64,000 nucleotides of DNA from SAR116 cluster bacterium AG-447-A06 (GCA_003212345.1 QCPZ01000006.1:1-64000); one strand, 5' to 3'; shown: positions 1 to 9,720, numbered from the stretch's first letter. The notes: a model not told the origin generated them from the letters alone. Made by a program: numbers and translations.

Positions 1-432
1 CTAATTGCTGATAAAGCCGTTGCAGAAGGCGCTGCTTACGTTATCGTGTCGGCAGCTATCGAGTCTGAAATTGCTCAGTTGGAAGAGACTGATAAAATTG
101 GATTTCTTTCTGAGTTGGGACTTGAGGAGCCTGGATTGGCACGTCTCATTCGCGCGGGTTACAGCTTGCTCGATCTTGTAACCTTTTTCACTGCCGGTCC
201 AAAGGAAGCCCGTGCGTGGACGGTTGCCGCCGGCTCCAGCGCACCAGAGGCCGCAGGCGTTATCCACACCGACTTCCAGCGCGGTTTCATTAGGGCTGAA
301 ACCATCGCTTACCATGATTATATCACCTTTAAGGGCGAAATTGGCGCCAAAGAAGCTGGAAAATTACGTATCGAAGGTAGCGACTATAAAGTAGTTGACG
401 GCGATGTGTTTCACTTTCGTTTCAATGTTTAG
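1..432 (+). CDS. ychF: Redox-regulated ATPase YchF, C-terminal part
   Basis: The frame is open from the window edge and ends in TAG, giving the last 143 residues of YchF, an Obg-related P-loop ATPase that binds ribosomes in the cytoplasm. The visible part holds the end of the helical region ([13 protein letters not shown]) and the TGS domain: a stretch around [14 protein letters not shown], then [15 protein letters not shown] and the terminal [11 protein letters not shown], which are conserved in the family. The G domain lies outside the window. A short GGCCA/TGGCC hairpin directly follows the stop but has no T-tract. Identification is firm; the 5' end is missing only because of the window. 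Confidence 0.95.
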   Translation, partial: LIADKAVAEGAAYVIVSAAIESEIAQLEETDKIGFLSELGLEEPGLARLIRAGYSLLDLVTFFTAGPKEARAWTVAAGSSAPEAAGVIHTDFQRGFIRAETIAYHDYITFKGEIGAKEAGKLRIEGSDYKVVDGDVFHFRFNV

Positions 433-593
433 AGGCCATGTGGCCCACCCAAACATCCAACAACCATTTAAAGCTACTTGAAAGGACCTTTAATCACCGG
501 ACTAGTCATCATCAGTAAAAAATTGGTTGCACTAGTTAAGCTGCGTCTAATTTTGCTTCTATAAGCCTCTCTTATCATTTTTATTTTGAATGC

Positions 594-621
594 AGACAAA
601 GAGACCCGCCTAATGGCGGGC
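594..621 (-). terminator. Intrinsic terminator after the cytochrome bc1 operon
   Basis: On the minus strand a CCCGCC stem, a four-base loop and GGCGGG are followed by TCTCTTTGTC. It lies about 30 bases beyond the petC stop, so it most likely ends petABC transcription. On the plus strand the same stem is followed by CCTTTC and could also help stop ychF readthrough. Confidence 0.7.
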
Positions 622-649
622 CTTTCAAGCGTTTACTTTATGGAGGCGC

Positions 650-1405
650 TCAATGAACATCCGCCCAAATGCGGCGTTTTGCGAGATAGGAGAAGATCAC
701 AAAAATACTCAGGAAAAACACAGCCGCGACACCAATTCGTTTACGCACCTCCATCTTTGGCTCGGCAGCCCACATGAGGAACTGGGTAAGATCTGCCGAT
801 AAAGCCTCTATCGAAGTTGGTGCTCCATCACTGAACTCAACATCATCTCCGTATAATGGTTGTGGCATTGCAATTAGGTGTCCAGGATACGCAGTATTGT
901 AATACATACCATCCGGCACCTCTTTGCCGTTTGGGGCATCACCGTAACTGGAGAGTAGGCTGTACAAATAGTTTGGACCGTTGGGACGTGCCTTGGCGAT
1001 CAGTGATAAGTCTGGTGGTAACGCTCCGTTGTTTCCCGCTCTAGCGGCGTTATCATTTGCATAAGGAGATGGCATTCGGTCCGCTGGGATCGCAGGACGC
1101 ATAAACATTTCACCATCATCGTTTGGTCCGTCTTGCACCTCATATTGCGCGGCCAACGCTTTGATTTCAGCTGCGCTATATCCCAAATCTGCAAAGTTAC
1201 GAAAAGCAATTAGCTTCATGGAATGACAACCCGCGCATACCTCGTTATATACCTGAAAGCCTCGTTGCATCGCAGCTTTGTCAAAAGTTCCAAATGGACC
1301 AGAAAAACTCCAGTCACGAGTTTTGAGAGCCACATCGCTACTGGCCCCCCAAGCTGGACTTGAGAGGACCCCAAATAACAACACTGCTCCTATCCGGCTT
1401 AACAT
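650..1405 (-). CDS. petC: Cytochrome c1 of the cytochrome bc1 complex
   Basis: Cytochrome c1 passes electrons from the Rieske protein to soluble or membrane cytochrome c on the periplasmic side of complex III. The 251-residue product has a signal peptide (cleavage near AWGA, residue 20), the haem c motif CAGCH at about residues 57-61, a probable axial-ligand methionine region (MPQPLYGDDV, about residue 180) and one C-terminal membrane anchor. The ATG at 1405 is preferred over an upstream in-frame TTG: it shares one base with the petB stop (TGATG) and has GGAGG five bases upstream. It is the last gene of petABC. Length is usual for alphaproteobacteria. Confidence 0.96.
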   Translation of the reverse strand: MLSRIGAVLLFGVLSSPAWGASSDVALKTRDWSFSGPFGTFDKAAMQRGFQVYNEVCAGCHSMKLIAFRNFADLGYSAAEIKALAAQYEVQDGPNDDGEMFMRPAIPADRMPSPYANDNAARAGNNGALPPDLSLIAKARPNGPNYLYSLLSSYGDAPNGKEVPDGMYYNTAYPGHLIAMPQPLYGDDVEFSDGAPTSIEALSADLTQFLMWAAEPKMEVRKRIGVAAVFFLSIFVIFSYLAKRRIWADVH

Positions 1406-2661
1406 CAAGACCTCCGCGGGGCGGCATAAGCTTGCTTTGGGGTGGAGGAAAATCCACCAAGCACAGGCTCTGCTATCGATTTAGGTAAAGGTTTAGTAGT
1501 CTCAAACGTACTTAATATCGGCAAGATAATTAGAAAATGTATGAAATACCATGCGGTTGCCACCCGCGAGAGTATTACGTAGATTCCCTCAGCGGGCTTT
1601 CCTCCCAGATATCCAAGCGCAATAGCGTTTACAAAAAAGATCCAAAAGAAGATGCGGAACAATGGACGAAAGCGCGCTGAACGGACTGGGGATTTGTCTA
1701 GCCATGGCAAAATGAAAAGCACGGCAATAGCGCCAAACATCAACAGCACACCCCCTAGCTTATCAGGCACGGCTCTCAAAATTGCGTAAAATGGCAGAAA
1801 ATACCATTCTGGTACGATATGCGCCGGGGTCTGCATTGCATTCGCTGGTATGTAATTATCAGGATGACCCATAGCATTTGGAAAAAAGAACACGACAACT
1901 GCAAGCAACAAAAGAAATACGGCAATACCGAACACATCTTTAATTGTGTAGTAGGGGTGGAAGGATATGGTGTCTTGTGGACCTCTTGTATCAATACCAA
2001 TTGGGTTGTTCGATCCAAACCTGTGCAAAGCTACAATATGAAGCACCACCACTCCAGCAATGATGAATGGCATCAAGTAATGTAGTGAGAAGAACCTGTT
2101 CAACGTCGCGTTGTCAACAGAGAATCCTCCCCACAACAAGGTCACAATACTTTCACCAACATAAGGGATAGCGGAAAACAGGTTGGTAATCACAGTGGCA
2201 CCCCAAAAACTCATTTGTCCCCAAGGCAACACATACCCCATGAACGCTGTGGCCATCATTAAAAGGAATATTACAACTCCAAGTATCCAAAGCAGTTCAC
2301 GTGGTGCTTTATAGGACCCATAATAAAGCCCCCTAAACATGTGAAGGTAAACAACAATAAAGAAAAAGCTTGCTGTATTCATGTGGATATAACGGATCAT
2401 CCACCCATGGTTCACATCGCGCATTATTCTCTCAACCGATGAAAACGCATAATCGACATGGGCTGTATAGCTCATGGCTAAAACAATCCCAGTAACAATC
2501 ATGATTGCAAGCGAGAGCCCAGCAAGACTTCCAAAATTCCACATATAGTTCAGGTTTTTTGGCGTTGGATAATCATGAGCAGTGTGATGCAACATTGAAA
2601 AGACAGGAAGCCGATGATCAATCCATCTTACTACCGGGCTTTTGAACTGGTTTGCGGACAT
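1405..2661 (-). CDS. petB: Cytochrome b of the cytochrome bc1 complex
   Basis: This 418-residue integral membrane subunit carries the two b haems and the quinol-oxidising (Qo) and quinone-reducing (Qi) sites of complex III. Eight hydrophobic segments are visible, with the haem-ligand histidine pairs in the second and fourth helices (for example [17 protein letters not shown]) and the Qo motif PEWY in [12 protein letters not shown]. It is a full-length mitochondrial-type cytochrome b, not the split b6/subunit IV form and not the fused b/c1 form. It sits 29 bases after petA and overlaps petC by one base, so translation is probably coupled. Confidence 0.97.
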   Translation of the reverse strand: MSANQFKSPVVRWIDHRLPVFSMLHHTAHDYPTPKNLNYMWNFGSLAGLSLAIMIVTGIVLAMSYTAHVDYAFSSVERIMRDVNHGWMIRYIHMNTASFFFIVVYLHMFRGLYYGSYKAPRELLWILGVVIFLLMMATAFMGYVLPWGQMSFWGATVITNLFSAIPYVGESIVTLLWGGFSVDNATLNRFFSLHYLMPFIIAGVVVLHIVALHRFGSNNPIGIDTRGPQDTISFHPYYTIKDVFGIAVFLLLLAVVVFFFPNAMGHPDNYIPANAMQTPAHIVPEWYFLPFYAILRAVPDKLGGVLLMFGAIAVLFILPWLDKSPVRSARFRPLFRIFFWIFFVNAIALGYLGGKPAEGIYVILSRVATAWYFIHFLIILPILSTFETTKPLPKSIAEPVLGGFSSTPKQAYAAPRRS

Positions 2662-2690
2662 TGTTTATTTACCCCTAGTTAAAGAATCAT

Positions 2691-3251
2691 TTACCCGATA
2701 CGAATCACTGTGTCGGACAGAAAATCATATGGCGGGACTTCAAGATTTGTTGGAGCCGGCCCCTTGCGGATACGGCCAGATGTGTCGTAATGCGAACCAT
2801 GACACGGGCAGAACCAACCATCATAATCACCCTTCACCTCGCCGGTTTTTTGACCAAGCGGCACACAACCGAGATGCGTACAAACACCAACCAAAACCAA
2901 ATATTCAGGCTTTTCCGCCCGTGCTTTGTCCATCTGAGGGTCTCGTAAGTCCATGAGATCCGTTGCATTGGCTCGGGCAATTTCATCAGTGGTTCGGTGC
3001 CGGATAAAAACAGGTTTGCCACGCCATTTCACGGTAATTGACTGGCCAACTGCAATCTTCGAGATATCAACTTCAATATTGGCAAGGGCTAGCGTGTCAG
3101 CTGCTGGGTTCAGTTGATCAATGAGCGGCCAAGCAACCGAAGCAGCGCCAAGACCCATCATCGCATAAGTCGCCACCACCATGAAATCGCGACGTCCCGG
3201 TTCTTCTGCACCTTCCGGCATAGATTTTTCATTGGTATCCAGTTTAGCCAT
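2691..3251 (-). CDS. petA: Ubiquinol-cytochrome c reductase Rieske iron-sulfur subunit
   Basis: The 186-residue protein has the two Rieske cluster-binding boxes CTHLGC and CPCHGSHYD, which ligate a [2Fe-2S] cluster through two Cys and two His. The N-terminus carries a twin-arginine motif (GRRDFMVV) before one hydrophobic anchor, as expected for a folded Tat substrate held in the inner membrane. The ATG at 3251 is preceded by GAGGAAAAT, a good ribosome-binding site. It is the first gene of petABC; the 204 bases between it and hemF should hold the operon promoter, though I could not identify convincing -35/-10 boxes. Confidence 0.96.
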   Translation of the reverse strand: MAKLDTNEKSMPEGAEEPGRRDFMVVATYAMMGLGAASVAWPLIDQLNPAADTLALANIEVDISKIAVGQSITVKWRGKPVFIRHRTTDEIARANATDLMDLRDPQMDKARAEKPEYLVLVGVCTHLGCVPLGQKTGEVKGDYDGWFCPCHGSHYDTSGRIRKGPAPTNLEVPPYDFLSDTVIRIG

Positions 3252-3455
3252 ATTTTCCTCTTCAACAAAGCTGTGCGCACAAGGATTGCGATGCTATGCG
3301 GGGTTCTTCCCACTATGGTCAAATGTGCCAACAGCTAATATCAACTGTGAGGTTCCTAGCATGTTCAGACACTGTTTTCCTACCCTATTTTTGTAGTTTT
3401 CCGGCATATTTTTATCAATTTCAACACTTCTCGCAGATTTCCAGCAACAAAACAG

Positions 3456-4325
3456 TTATGGCCAACGAACTTCGGGTGGCAAACTCATTAAAATTGCCTC
3501 AATATTTCCACCCGTTTTCAAGCCGAATAGCGTGCCACGGTCATGTAAAAGATTAAATTCGACATAGCGGCCACGACGCACTAGTTGCGCATGACGGTCT
3601 TCCTCAGTCCATGGCAAGCCCATCCGCTGTCTCACAATATCAACATAGACATCCCTGAATGCTGTGCCCACACCGCGAGTAAAGGTGAAATCGTCATCCC
3701 AATCACCACTGTCAAGATTATCAAAGAAAATACCGCCGGCTCCACGTGGCTCGTTACGATGTGGTAAATAAAAATATTCATCACACCATTTCTTGTATTT
3801 TGGATAATAATGTCGGTCATGTTTGTCACATGCTGCTTTCATTGCCTTGTGAAAAGCCCCACCAGCCGTTTCATCGGGCAATAGCGGAGTCAAATCACCA
3901 CCGCCGCCAAACCAGCTTTTCGAAGTAACGATAAACCGTGTGTTGAGATGGGCCGCTGGCACGTGCGGGTTACGCATGTGCGCCACCAGCGAGATACCCG
4001 AGGCCCAGAACTGACCGTCATTTTCAGCCCCAAAAATTTGGGCTTTAAATTCATCGGAGAATACGCCATGCACGGTTGAGATATTCACCCCTACCTTTTC
4101 AAACACTCGCCCATGCATGAGGCTCATCTCGCCCCCACCACCGCCATCGCGCAGCCACGATTTACGCGTAAACCGGACGGCAGGATCATCAGTTGAGTTC
4201 ACTGAGTCCTCAACCTCTTCAAAAACGGTACAAATCTGGTCACGGAGAGTGCGAAACCAATCCTCTGTTTTTCGCTTTTTTTGCGCCAACGATGGTTCGG
4301 TTTGGCTTGCCGTCCTGGACATCAT
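3456..4325 (-). CDS. hemF: Oxygen-dependent coproporphyrinogen III oxidase
   Basis: HemF converts coproporphyrinogen III to protoporphyrinogen IX using O2, a late step of haem synthesis. The 289-residue product is of usual length and shows family stretches such as [58 protein letters not shown] and [20 protein letters not shown]. The oxygen-dependent type, together with bc1, points to aerobic life. It begins nine bases after the upstream CCA transferase gene, so it probably belongs to that operon; it also supplies haem-pathway function beside the haem-containing bc1 complex. Confidence 0.96.
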   Translation of the reverse strand: MMSRTASQTEPSLAQKKRKTEDWFRTLRDQICTVFEEVEDSVNSTDDPAVRFTRKSWLRDGGGGGEMSLMHGRVFEKVGVNISTVHGVFSDEFKAQIFGAENDGQFWASGISLVAHMRNPHVPAAHLNTRFIVTSKSWFGGGGDLTPLLPDETAGGAFHKAMKAACDKHDRHYYPKYKKWCDEYFYLPHRNEPRGAGGIFFDNLDSGDWDDDFTFTRGVGTAFRDVYVDIVRQRMGLPWTEEDRHAQLVRRGRYVEFNLLHDRGTLFGLKTGGNIEAILMSLPPEVRWP

Positions 4326-4334
4326 GGCTTCGAC

Positions 4335-5579
4335 CTAACTCCCAAATAACCATTCGAGCAGCGCAGCTTTTTTCAGCGTAAAATCTGACTCAACCCACCG
4401 CTCTTCCGCTCTCCTCAACATGTGACCGATCGCCCGGCCATTGTCAACGCCGTGCGACAATAAGTCTGTCCCACAAATTGGTATTTTTGGCGGCATCCAG
4501 GCTGCCAGCTCATCACACCGCCGCCTATCTATAACTGTTAGATTCCGCCATGATTGCACGGCATAAAGCATAGATGCCCAATCACCGAGATAATACGCCC
4601 CCTGCTGCCATTTGGGCCCGTTCAATTTCGCCAGCTCATCATCATTGACGCCAACGTCAAGACGGGCAAGGCAGCGACCTTCAACCCGGCTCAGCCTCAG
4701 CCGTTTTGCAAGACGTTTGGCAGACCCAACCGGCATGATCGTTGCGAGGCCAGTAAGCCAACCCAATTGCGCCAGCACTTCGTCAAAATTTTTATCAATG
4801 CCAAGCGGCAAAAGATTGAACTTAATGCCAAGGGTGAAACAGTCAATTTGCGCACTTCTCATGAGTTCCACCACAACAGCAACTTCGTTCCCAACCATAA
4901 TCTGGCGCAATTCCTGAGCGATGCGCTCTCCCGATAAGTCAGCGCAAAGCGGCGCATTATCTCGCAGCAAATTAACCATTTCAGTATTTGCACCTGCTTT
5001 TTCAAAGCGAGGTAGAAAACGGCAATAGCGTATAATGCGCAGGGAGTCTTCTTTCATGCGCTGTACAGCGTCACCGACAAACTGTAATCTGCCTGCCTGC
5101 AGATCCGATTGTCCGCCCAACGGGTCAAAGATCACACCATCCGCATCCAGATAAATAGCATTTATGGTAAAATCTCGCCTTGCCGCGTCACTCGACCAGT
5201 CACTATCATATGCAACTACCGCATGCCTTCCATCGGTTTCAATATCGACCCGCGTTTGCGTCAACTCAATCGAATCATCAGCACAACAAAGTGTAATTGT
5301 ACCGTGCTGCAAACCAGTTTCAACAACACGTACATCACTACTTGAAAAGTAGCTTGCCAAAGTTTCGATCGGCAGATTAACCGCCATATCAATATCACCA
5401 ATTGGATGACCAGTAATCCAATCACGAACTGCGCCTCCAACAATTCGTGCCTCTCCACCCAGCATTTTGGCCGCAGAAAAAATCTGCTTCACAAGTGGGC
5501 GGCAAGCCCATTCCGGCAGAGTGCTATCTCGGAGGTCAGTCAACTCGTTGCTCAAATCCACCCTCGATGATTGTACCAT
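4335..5579 (-). CDS. cca: CCA tRNA nucleotidyltransferase / poly(A) polymerase family
   Basis: Adds or repairs the 3' CCA of tRNA in the cytoplasm. The class II nucleotidyltransferase head is clear: GGAVRDWITG, then GDIDMAV with the catalytic carboxylates, the NTP-binding RRDFTINAIYLDADG, and the RNA-binding ERIAQELRQIM region. The start is unsettled: the frame is open to 5621; ATG at 5579 gives 414 residues, while a TTG at 5555 has GAGGG seven bases upstream and overlaps the preceding DUF6111 gene less. Any of these keeps the whole catalytic domain. No HD phosphohydrolase domain is visible at the C-terminus. Confidence 0.9.
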   Translation of the reverse strand: MVQSSRVDLSNELTDLRDSTLPEWACRPLVKQIFSAAKMLGGEARIVGGAVRDWITGHPIGDIDMAVNLPIETLASYFSSSDVRVVETGLQHGTITLCCADDSIELTQTRVDIETDGRHAVVAYDSDWSSDAARRDFTINAIYLDADGVIFDPLGGQSDLQAGRLQFVGDAVQRMKEDSLRIIRYCRFLPRFEKAGANTEMVNLLRDNAPLCADLSGERIAQELRQIMVGNEVAVVVELMRSAQIDCFTLGIKFNLLPLGIDKNFDEVLAQLGWLTGLATIMPVGSAKRLAKRLRLSRVEGRCLARLDVGVNDDELAKLNGPKWQQGAYYLGDWASMLYAVQSWRNLTVIDRRRCDELAAWMPPKIPICGTDLLSHGVDNGRAIGHMLRRAEERWVESDFTLKKAALLEWLFGS

Positions 5580-5814
5580 TCTTAATTTTTGCTGGTACAT
5601 ACGTTGTATTTGGTGCCGCACTGTCTAACTCTAGCCAAAACGCACCAATCGCAAAAACCACCAAACCAACAAATGCACCCAGAATATAATTATTATCGAC
5701 CGCCTCAGCTGGCGAGCCGCTTTTAACCGCCTTTCTTATTTGCCAGCCTCTAACAAAACTCATTACCAGAAACGCAGCCCCAAGGGCTGACAATATCACC
5801 AATAAAGCGCGCAT
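5536..5814 (-). CDS. Small membrane protein, DUF6111 family
   Basis: A 92-residue protein with an N-terminal hydrophobic helix (LLVILSALGAAFLVMSFV), a basic linker (RGWQIRKAVKSG) and a second helix (ILGAFVGLVVFAIGAFW), then a polar tail. It is likely an inner-membrane protein of unknown function. Its position immediately before cca, in a string with a CoA pyrophosphatase and a DUF1285 gene, matches the conserved alphaproteobacterial neighbourhood in which DUF6111 proteins occur. The 3' end overlaps the start region of cca, which suggests coupled translation. No role can be assigned from sequence. Confidence 0.75.
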   Translation of the reverse strand: MRALLVILSALGAAFLVMSFVRGWQIRKAVKSGSPAEAVDNNYILGAFVGLVVFAIGAFWLELDSAAPNTTYVPAKIKNGTIIEGGFEQRVD

Positions 5815-5919
5815 TTTTTACCTACTCCGTCGTTGATACATTTCATATACAACATCAATTGCCACTGAAGCCACCAGCTCTTTTAACACTTTGTTATATG
5901 GGGACAATTATACCTCAGG

Positions 5920-6591
5920 TCAAACCGCCTTTTTAACGCGTCGGCGAAGATCATTCAGCACCCGTGCAGATAATCCCCAAATGAGGTGCTTATCATGTTC
6001 AACAACCCAATAATCATTGCGCCTACCATCGGTTCTGCGCTGCACCAAACGAAAATTATTAGGATCAGCGAGGTGCTTAAGGGGAAGCGTGAAAATCGAC
6101 TCCACTTCAGCTGGGTCAGAAACAAGGCTATCTAGGGCATTTTCACCGCGAACGATACCGACAACGGGTTGAACGAGAAATCCCGCCGGACTAAGCACCC
6201 TATCAAGCAACCCTACCACTTGAACCAGACAAGGTTTCAACCGAACTTCCTCGAAGGCCTCACGCAAAGCCGCTTCGACTGGACTGGCATCAAAAGGTTC
6301 CATCTTGCCACCCGGGAAGCTAACCTGTCCGGCATGGTGCACAAGATGGGCGGCTCTCTTTGTCATTAGGATATGCCAATCGAATTGCAAGCGCAGCAAT
6401 GGTACAAGAATAGCAGCTGGGCGATAGGACGTTGCTTTTTCAAGCGGTGGCATCGTGAGCTCGCGATGGCTAGTGTCAAGCAAATTGGGCAATGGATTAA
6501 GGCGACAACCAAGACGTTTCTGTAATTCAACGTGATTGAGCTTCCCTAGATCCGACAGAAAATAATTTGAGTTACCAGAAATTTTGGACAT
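5920..6591 (-). CDS. CoA pyrophosphatase, NUDIX hydrolase
   Basis: Predicted to hydrolyse coenzyme A or its oxidised derivatives to phosphopantetheine and 3',5'-ADP. The 223-residue product has the CoA-pyrophosphatase signature (LMTKRAAHLVHHAGQVSFPG) immediately before a Nudix box with the metal-binding REAFEEV core (about residues 118-140); the final Gly of the canonical box is Arg here. The ATG shares one base with the DUF1285 stop (TAATG), so the two are translationally coupled. It is followed by the DUF6111 and cca genes. The first 50 residues are a family-typical extension without catalytic motifs. Confidence 0.93.
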   Translation of the reverse strand: MSKISGNSNYFLSDLGKLNHVELQKRLGCRLNPLPNLLDTSHRELTMPPLEKATSYRPAAILVPLLRLQFDWHILMTKRAAHLVHHAGQVSFPGGKMEPFDASPVEAALREAFEEVRLKPCLVQVVGLLDRVLSPAGFLVQPVVGIVRGENALDSLVSDPAEVESIFTLPLKHLADPNNFRLVQRRTDGRRNDYWVVEHDKHLIWGLSARVLNDLRRRVKKAV

Positions 6592-7112
6592 TATAACTCA
6601 AGCGCAAAAAACTGCTTGTGGCTCCAAACCCCAAGTCGGCCATCCGGTCCCTTTTCAACATGCTTGGCAAGCTCATAGTAGACAGGACGCGATAATTTTG
6701 CCACCAGCCCATTGCGCACTTCTACGTATGGTCGAAAATCCTGGGAGTCGTCGCCAGGGCTTAACAATATAGGATGTGCAGCGTCAAGGGCTATATTCTC
6801 ATCAAGATTGGTACGGAAACGAATTTCGTTTGATTGAGAGTCGGCGCCTGATGCAACCAACATCTCGCATACGATGAAGGGTGCATCATCGACGATGATT
6901 CGGCCTTTTTCAACCGGAGTAACCAGCCAATAGTCACCGGTCTTGTCTCGCATTAAGACCGATGCGAACAGTCTTACAATTTCAATCCGACGAATTTCAT
7001 TACCTTCATGAAACCAACGGCCGTCAGTGGCAATGCGGATATCAAACTGCTGTTCGTCTACGAGACGTAAACGATCAAAATTGATTTGTGGCAAATCTAA
7101 ATGTTTCATCAA
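6591..7112 (-). CDS. DUF1285 domain-containing protein
   Basis: A 173-residue soluble protein matching the DUF1285 family: the DGRWFHEGNEIRR segment, the RDKTGDYWLVTPVEKGRIIVDDAPF core and a C-terminal GRLGVWSHKQFFAL. No catalytic motif or signal peptide is visible. It opens the operon DUF1285 - CoA pyrophosphatase - DUF6111 - cca - hemF and overlaps the NUDIX gene by one base. The family is widely conserved in alphaproteobacteria but its function is not known to me. Confidence 0.88.
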   Translation of the reverse strand: MMKHLDLPQINFDRLRLVDEQQFDIRIATDGRWFHEGNEIRRIEIVRLFASVLMRDKTGDYWLVTPVEKGRIIVDDAPFIVCEMLVASGADSQSNEIRFRTNLDENIALDAAHPILLSPGDDSQDFRPYVEVRNGLVAKLSRPVYYELAKHVEKGPDGRLGVWSHKQFFALEL

Positions 7113-7471
7113 ACTAACCTAGCAAGACTTGGCCAAAGACCAAAGGGGAATGCAGAAAGTCAATTTGGGGCAAACAAACCGCCCCAATGGACAAGTGAAA
7201 GAGTTGACTAATGGCACACCAATACCGTATGTCAGTTTATATCAGATCAGTGAAGAGTTGCTGAGCTTGATTGACGAAAAACATGAAATAAATCTAATTG
7301 TGCTCAGTACCGGCACCAAGACAGATGTTGCTGGCCACTTGATTACTTTTCTAATGGCACGTGGAGCGTCACGATGCCTTAGTTCCATTACCGTCGTAGC
7401 TAGAATCTTGGCGGACCAACAACTAAGTGCGTTGTTTTATCGAAGCCGGTTCTTTTTAAAGGGATTTTGTG
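7113..7471. other. Intergenic stretch with one doubtful open frame
   Basis: Between the DUF1285 gene and the cyclophilin gene lie about 360 bases. They contain one open frame on the plus strand (7129-7524, from TTG; first ATG at 7150) of up to 131 codons. The translation shows no known domain, has no good ribosome-binding site and runs 50 bases into the cyclophilin gene in another frame. I regard it as probably non-coding. The stretch must hold the promoters of both flanking genes. The cyclophilin ribosome-binding site, AAAGGG, is at 7458-7463. Confidence 0.4.
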
Positions 7472-7987
7472 ATGAGGTCTTTTCTATTACGTTGTTTAGG
7501 AGTTGGATTTTTAATTATGAGTGAAACGAGTGTTGCCGCGACAGGCAAGACGTTGCTTCTTGAGACGTCTCAAGGGCAAGTCGAAATCAAATTATTGCCC
7601 GATGTGGCCCCAAACCATGTGGCACGCATTATTGAGCTTGCAGAATCAGGCTTTTATGACGGGATTGTCTTTCACCGTGTTATTCCTGGCTTTATGGCAC
7701 AAACTGGTGATCCAACAGGGACTGGCATGGGTGGATCAGGAAAAAATCTGGACGCAGAATTTAGCGACTATGAATATCGCGAGGGGACCGTTGGTATGGC
7801 CCGCGCTATGAGCCCAAATAGCGCCGACAGCCAATTTTTTATCTGTTTCGACGGCTGCGGGCATCTAACTGGGCAATATACCGTCTGGGGCCAAGTTGAA
7901 AACGGCATGGAAGTCGTTGAAAAACTTGCCATCGGCGAACCGCCTACTGACCCTGATCAGATTATCTCAGCAAAATTGGTCAATTAA
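7472..7987 (+). CDS. Peptidyl-prolyl cis-trans isomerase, cyclophilin type, probably periplasmic
   Basis: A 171-residue cyclophilin that catalyses prolyl isomerisation during protein folding. Visible family motifs are the active-site stretch FHRVIPGFMAQTGDPTGTG, NSADSQFFICF and GQYTVWGQVENGMEVVEKL. The N-terminus (MRSFLLRCLGVGFLIMSETSVAA) looks like a signal peptide with a cleavage site near VAA, so the mature enzyme should be in the periplasm. ATG at 7472 is chosen over the overlapping GTG at 7469; AAAGGG lies eight bases upstream. A cytosolic PpiB-like form is less likely given the leader. Confidence 0.93.
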   Translation: MRSFLLRCLGVGFLIMSETSVAATGKTLLLETSQGQVEIKLLPDVAPNHVARIIELAESGFYDGIVFHRVIPGFMAQTGDPTGTGMGGSGKNLDAEFSDYEYREGTVGMARAMSPNSADSQFFICFDGCGHLTGQYTVWGQVENGMEVVEKLAIGEPPTDPDQIISAKLVN

Positions 7988-8050
7988 TCCCCAAACGATT
8001 GTGGCGCTTGCACATCACAAATGCGAAGTGTCATCGAGACTTACAACACA

Positions 8051-8087
8051 TAAAATCAAGGAATTGGGTGTAATTACCCACCCTTGA
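8051..8087 (-). terminator. Hairpin between ppi and rarD, likely rarD terminator
   Basis: An outer 6-bp stem (TCAAGG/CCTTGA), a small internal loop and an inner 5-bp stem (TGGGT/ACCCA) form a two-part hairpin. On the minus strand the hairpin is followed by TTTTA, which fits termination of rarD. On the plus strand there is no T-tract. Confidence 0.5.
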
Positions 8088-8139
8088 TAGTGTGCTTTGA
8101 TCGTTCTCAGTCATCACGCCTATTTTTCAACACTGTTTT

Positions 8140-9042
8140 TTAGGAACCAGTATTCATTTGACGAGCAACGCGTCGCCTAGTCATGAAATAGACAGCAATA
8201 CCAATCCATATGAGGCCGAAGGAAATTAGGTCAGTGACCAAAAATTGCTCAGAAAAAGCAACGACTCCAAGCAAAAGCTGCGCTGTTGGGTTGCTGTAAA
8301 ACAGTAGACTTGCCATTGTCAAACTCAGCAATCGATTACCCTTGTGAAAAAAGATTAGTGGTACAACAGTTATTACGCCTGCAAAAATTGCAAGAAATAC
8401 ATTTGTTACTCCCCCACCAAAGAACAGAACTTGCCCATCCATTGCCATCCAAATCAGAAAGGTAAGAGCAAATGGCAGCACCAGCATTGTTTCCACAAAT
8501 AATCCCTGTATCGGTTCAAAACCAATCCCTTTACGCAAGACTGCGTATAGAGAAAAGGTGCCAGCTAGTGCTAGCGATACCCATGGAATTTCCATAAGCA
8601 TCATCGCCTTGGCTATAACACCGAAACAAACAAGTCCAATAGCTACGCCAGCCCACCAGTCAAGTGTCTCCCTCAGAAAAATAATGCTCAACATAACCGT
8701 ACATAATGGATAAATAAAATAACCAAACGCCGCGGCTACGACCTGTGCGGTCTGAACTGAGTAGACGTAAATCCCCCAATTAAGCAACAAAAGGCCAGCT
8801 GTCAAAAAAAATTTGTAAAAGTTACCCTGCGTTTTTACCAATGCACATATGCTACCGAGTTGGCCTCCAATCCAACATATCAAAAAGAGCAACGCGGCCG
8901 ACCATATCGACCGATGAGCAACGACCTCGTAGGGATCTTCAACATCAATAATATAAATATAAACAGGAACAATTCCCCATAAAATTCCTGCACTTAGCGA
9001 ACAGTAAATTCCAAAAACCCTGTTTTGACTGGAGTTTTTCAT
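8140..9042 (-). CDS. rarD: RarD-family EamA transporter
   Basis: A 300-residue inner-membrane protein of the drug/metabolite transporter superfamily with about ten hydrophobic helices arranged as two EamA repeats. The RarD subgroup is indicated by the N-terminal GIYCSLSAGILWGIVPVYI, the VVAHRSIWSA segment, the LNWGIYVYSV stretch and the FLRETLDWW region between repeats. Substrates of RarD proteins are not settled. The gene stands alone, convergent with the cyclophilin gene and divergent from the cold-shock gene. Confidence 0.9.
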   Translation of the reverse strand: MKNSSQNRVFGIYCSLSAGILWGIVPVYIYIIDVEDPYEVVAHRSIWSAALLFLICWIGGQLGSICALVKTQGNFYKFFLTAGLLLLNWGIYVYSVQTAQVVAAAFGYFIYPLCTVMLSIIFLRETLDWWAGVAIGLVCFGVIAKAMMLMEIPWVSLALAGTFSLYAVLRKGIGFEPIQGLFVETMLVLPFALTFLIWMAMDGQVLFFGGGVTNVFLAIFAGVITVVPLIFFHKGNRLLSLTMASLLFYSNPTAQLLLGVVAFSEQFLVTDLISFGLIWIGIAVYFMTRRRVARQMNTGS

Positions 9043-9342
9043 TGTCCATCAAATCTCGTTAAGCCTTCTCGTCGTCTATTGTATTTCGTGGTATTTATCA
9101 CCGGCCAATGCCGCTGTGTGGAACAACTATGCGCAAAACAATACATCTGAAGTTCCAGATTAGTAAGCCCCCGGTATCATTTAATGTTTGACTTTATAAA
9201 CTGCTGTTACCATATCTATCTAGCCGGAAGAGCTTTGTGAGATCATTCTCGAATCAATGTTTGACGTCTCGCAGAAGCCGCGTTCAGAAATGATGGGTCT
9301 TGATGACCGGCAAATCGGGGCTGCAGTTGGAGACTAGACAAT
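9043..9342. promoter_or_regulatory. Upstream and leader region of the cold-shock gene
   Basis: About 300 bases separate rarD from the cold-shock gene. No open frame of note is present. The part next to the gene probably includes a long 5' untranslated leader, as is common for csp mRNAs, ending in a GGAG ribosome-binding site at 9329-9332. I could not assign a specific fold or promoter boxes. Confidence 0.35.
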
Positions 9343-9552
9343 ATGGCACAGGGTACTGTGAAGTGGTTTAACACTCAAAAAGGGTACGGTTTTATCAATC
9401 CAGACGAAGAAGGTAGCGACGTGTTCGTTCATATCACTGCCGTACAAAATTCGGGCCTCAATGGTTTGAATGAGGGCCAGAAAGTGACCTACGACCTGGA
9501 AGAACAGCGTAACGGTAAAATGGCAGCTGTGGGTCTGGCTGTTGTTGAGTGA
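9343..9552 (+). CDS. Cold-shock protein, CspA family
   Basis: A 69-residue single cold-shock domain that binds single-stranded RNA and DNA and acts as an RNA chaperone. Both nucleic-acid-binding motifs are present: RNP1 as KGYGFINPD and RNP2 as DVFVHITAV, preceded by the canonical GTVKWFN. The length matches a complete CspA-type protein. It is a single-gene unit with its own leader and a strong downstream terminator. Confidence 0.97.
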   Translation: MAQGTVKWFNTQKGYGFINPDEEGSDVFVHITAVQNSGLNGLNEGQKVTYDLEEQRNGKMAAVGLAVVE

Positions 9553-9617
9553 GATCTCATTGCATTCAATGTAGTGAATCGTACTTTAGCCATGTTGCGC
9601 ATGGACTGAATACGGTT

Positions 9618-9650
9618 AGGCCGCCCAAGCATCCGGGGCGGCCTTTTTTA
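9618..9650 (+). terminator. Strong intrinsic terminator of the cold-shock gene
   Basis: A perfect 9-bp stem AGGCCGCCC / GGGCGGCCT with a nine-base loop is followed directly by TTTTTA, 65 bases after the cold-shock stop codon. Confidence 0.9.
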
Positions 9651-9720
9651 TAAGATTCTTAACAAAAATATTTCAAAAATAATTACTTAATTTGCACAGG
9701 CCAATAAAAAGTCCTGTAAA

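Noticed and set aside
434-445. GGCCA/TGGCC hairpin after ychF as a terminator
   Set aside because: The stem is five pairs with a two-base gap and no T-tract; the hairpin at 605-620 is a better stop.
7129-7524. Open frame of 131 codons between the DUF1285 and cyclophilin genes
   Set aside because: It needs a TTG start, has no ribosome-binding site or recognisable domain, and runs into the cyclophilin gene in another frame.
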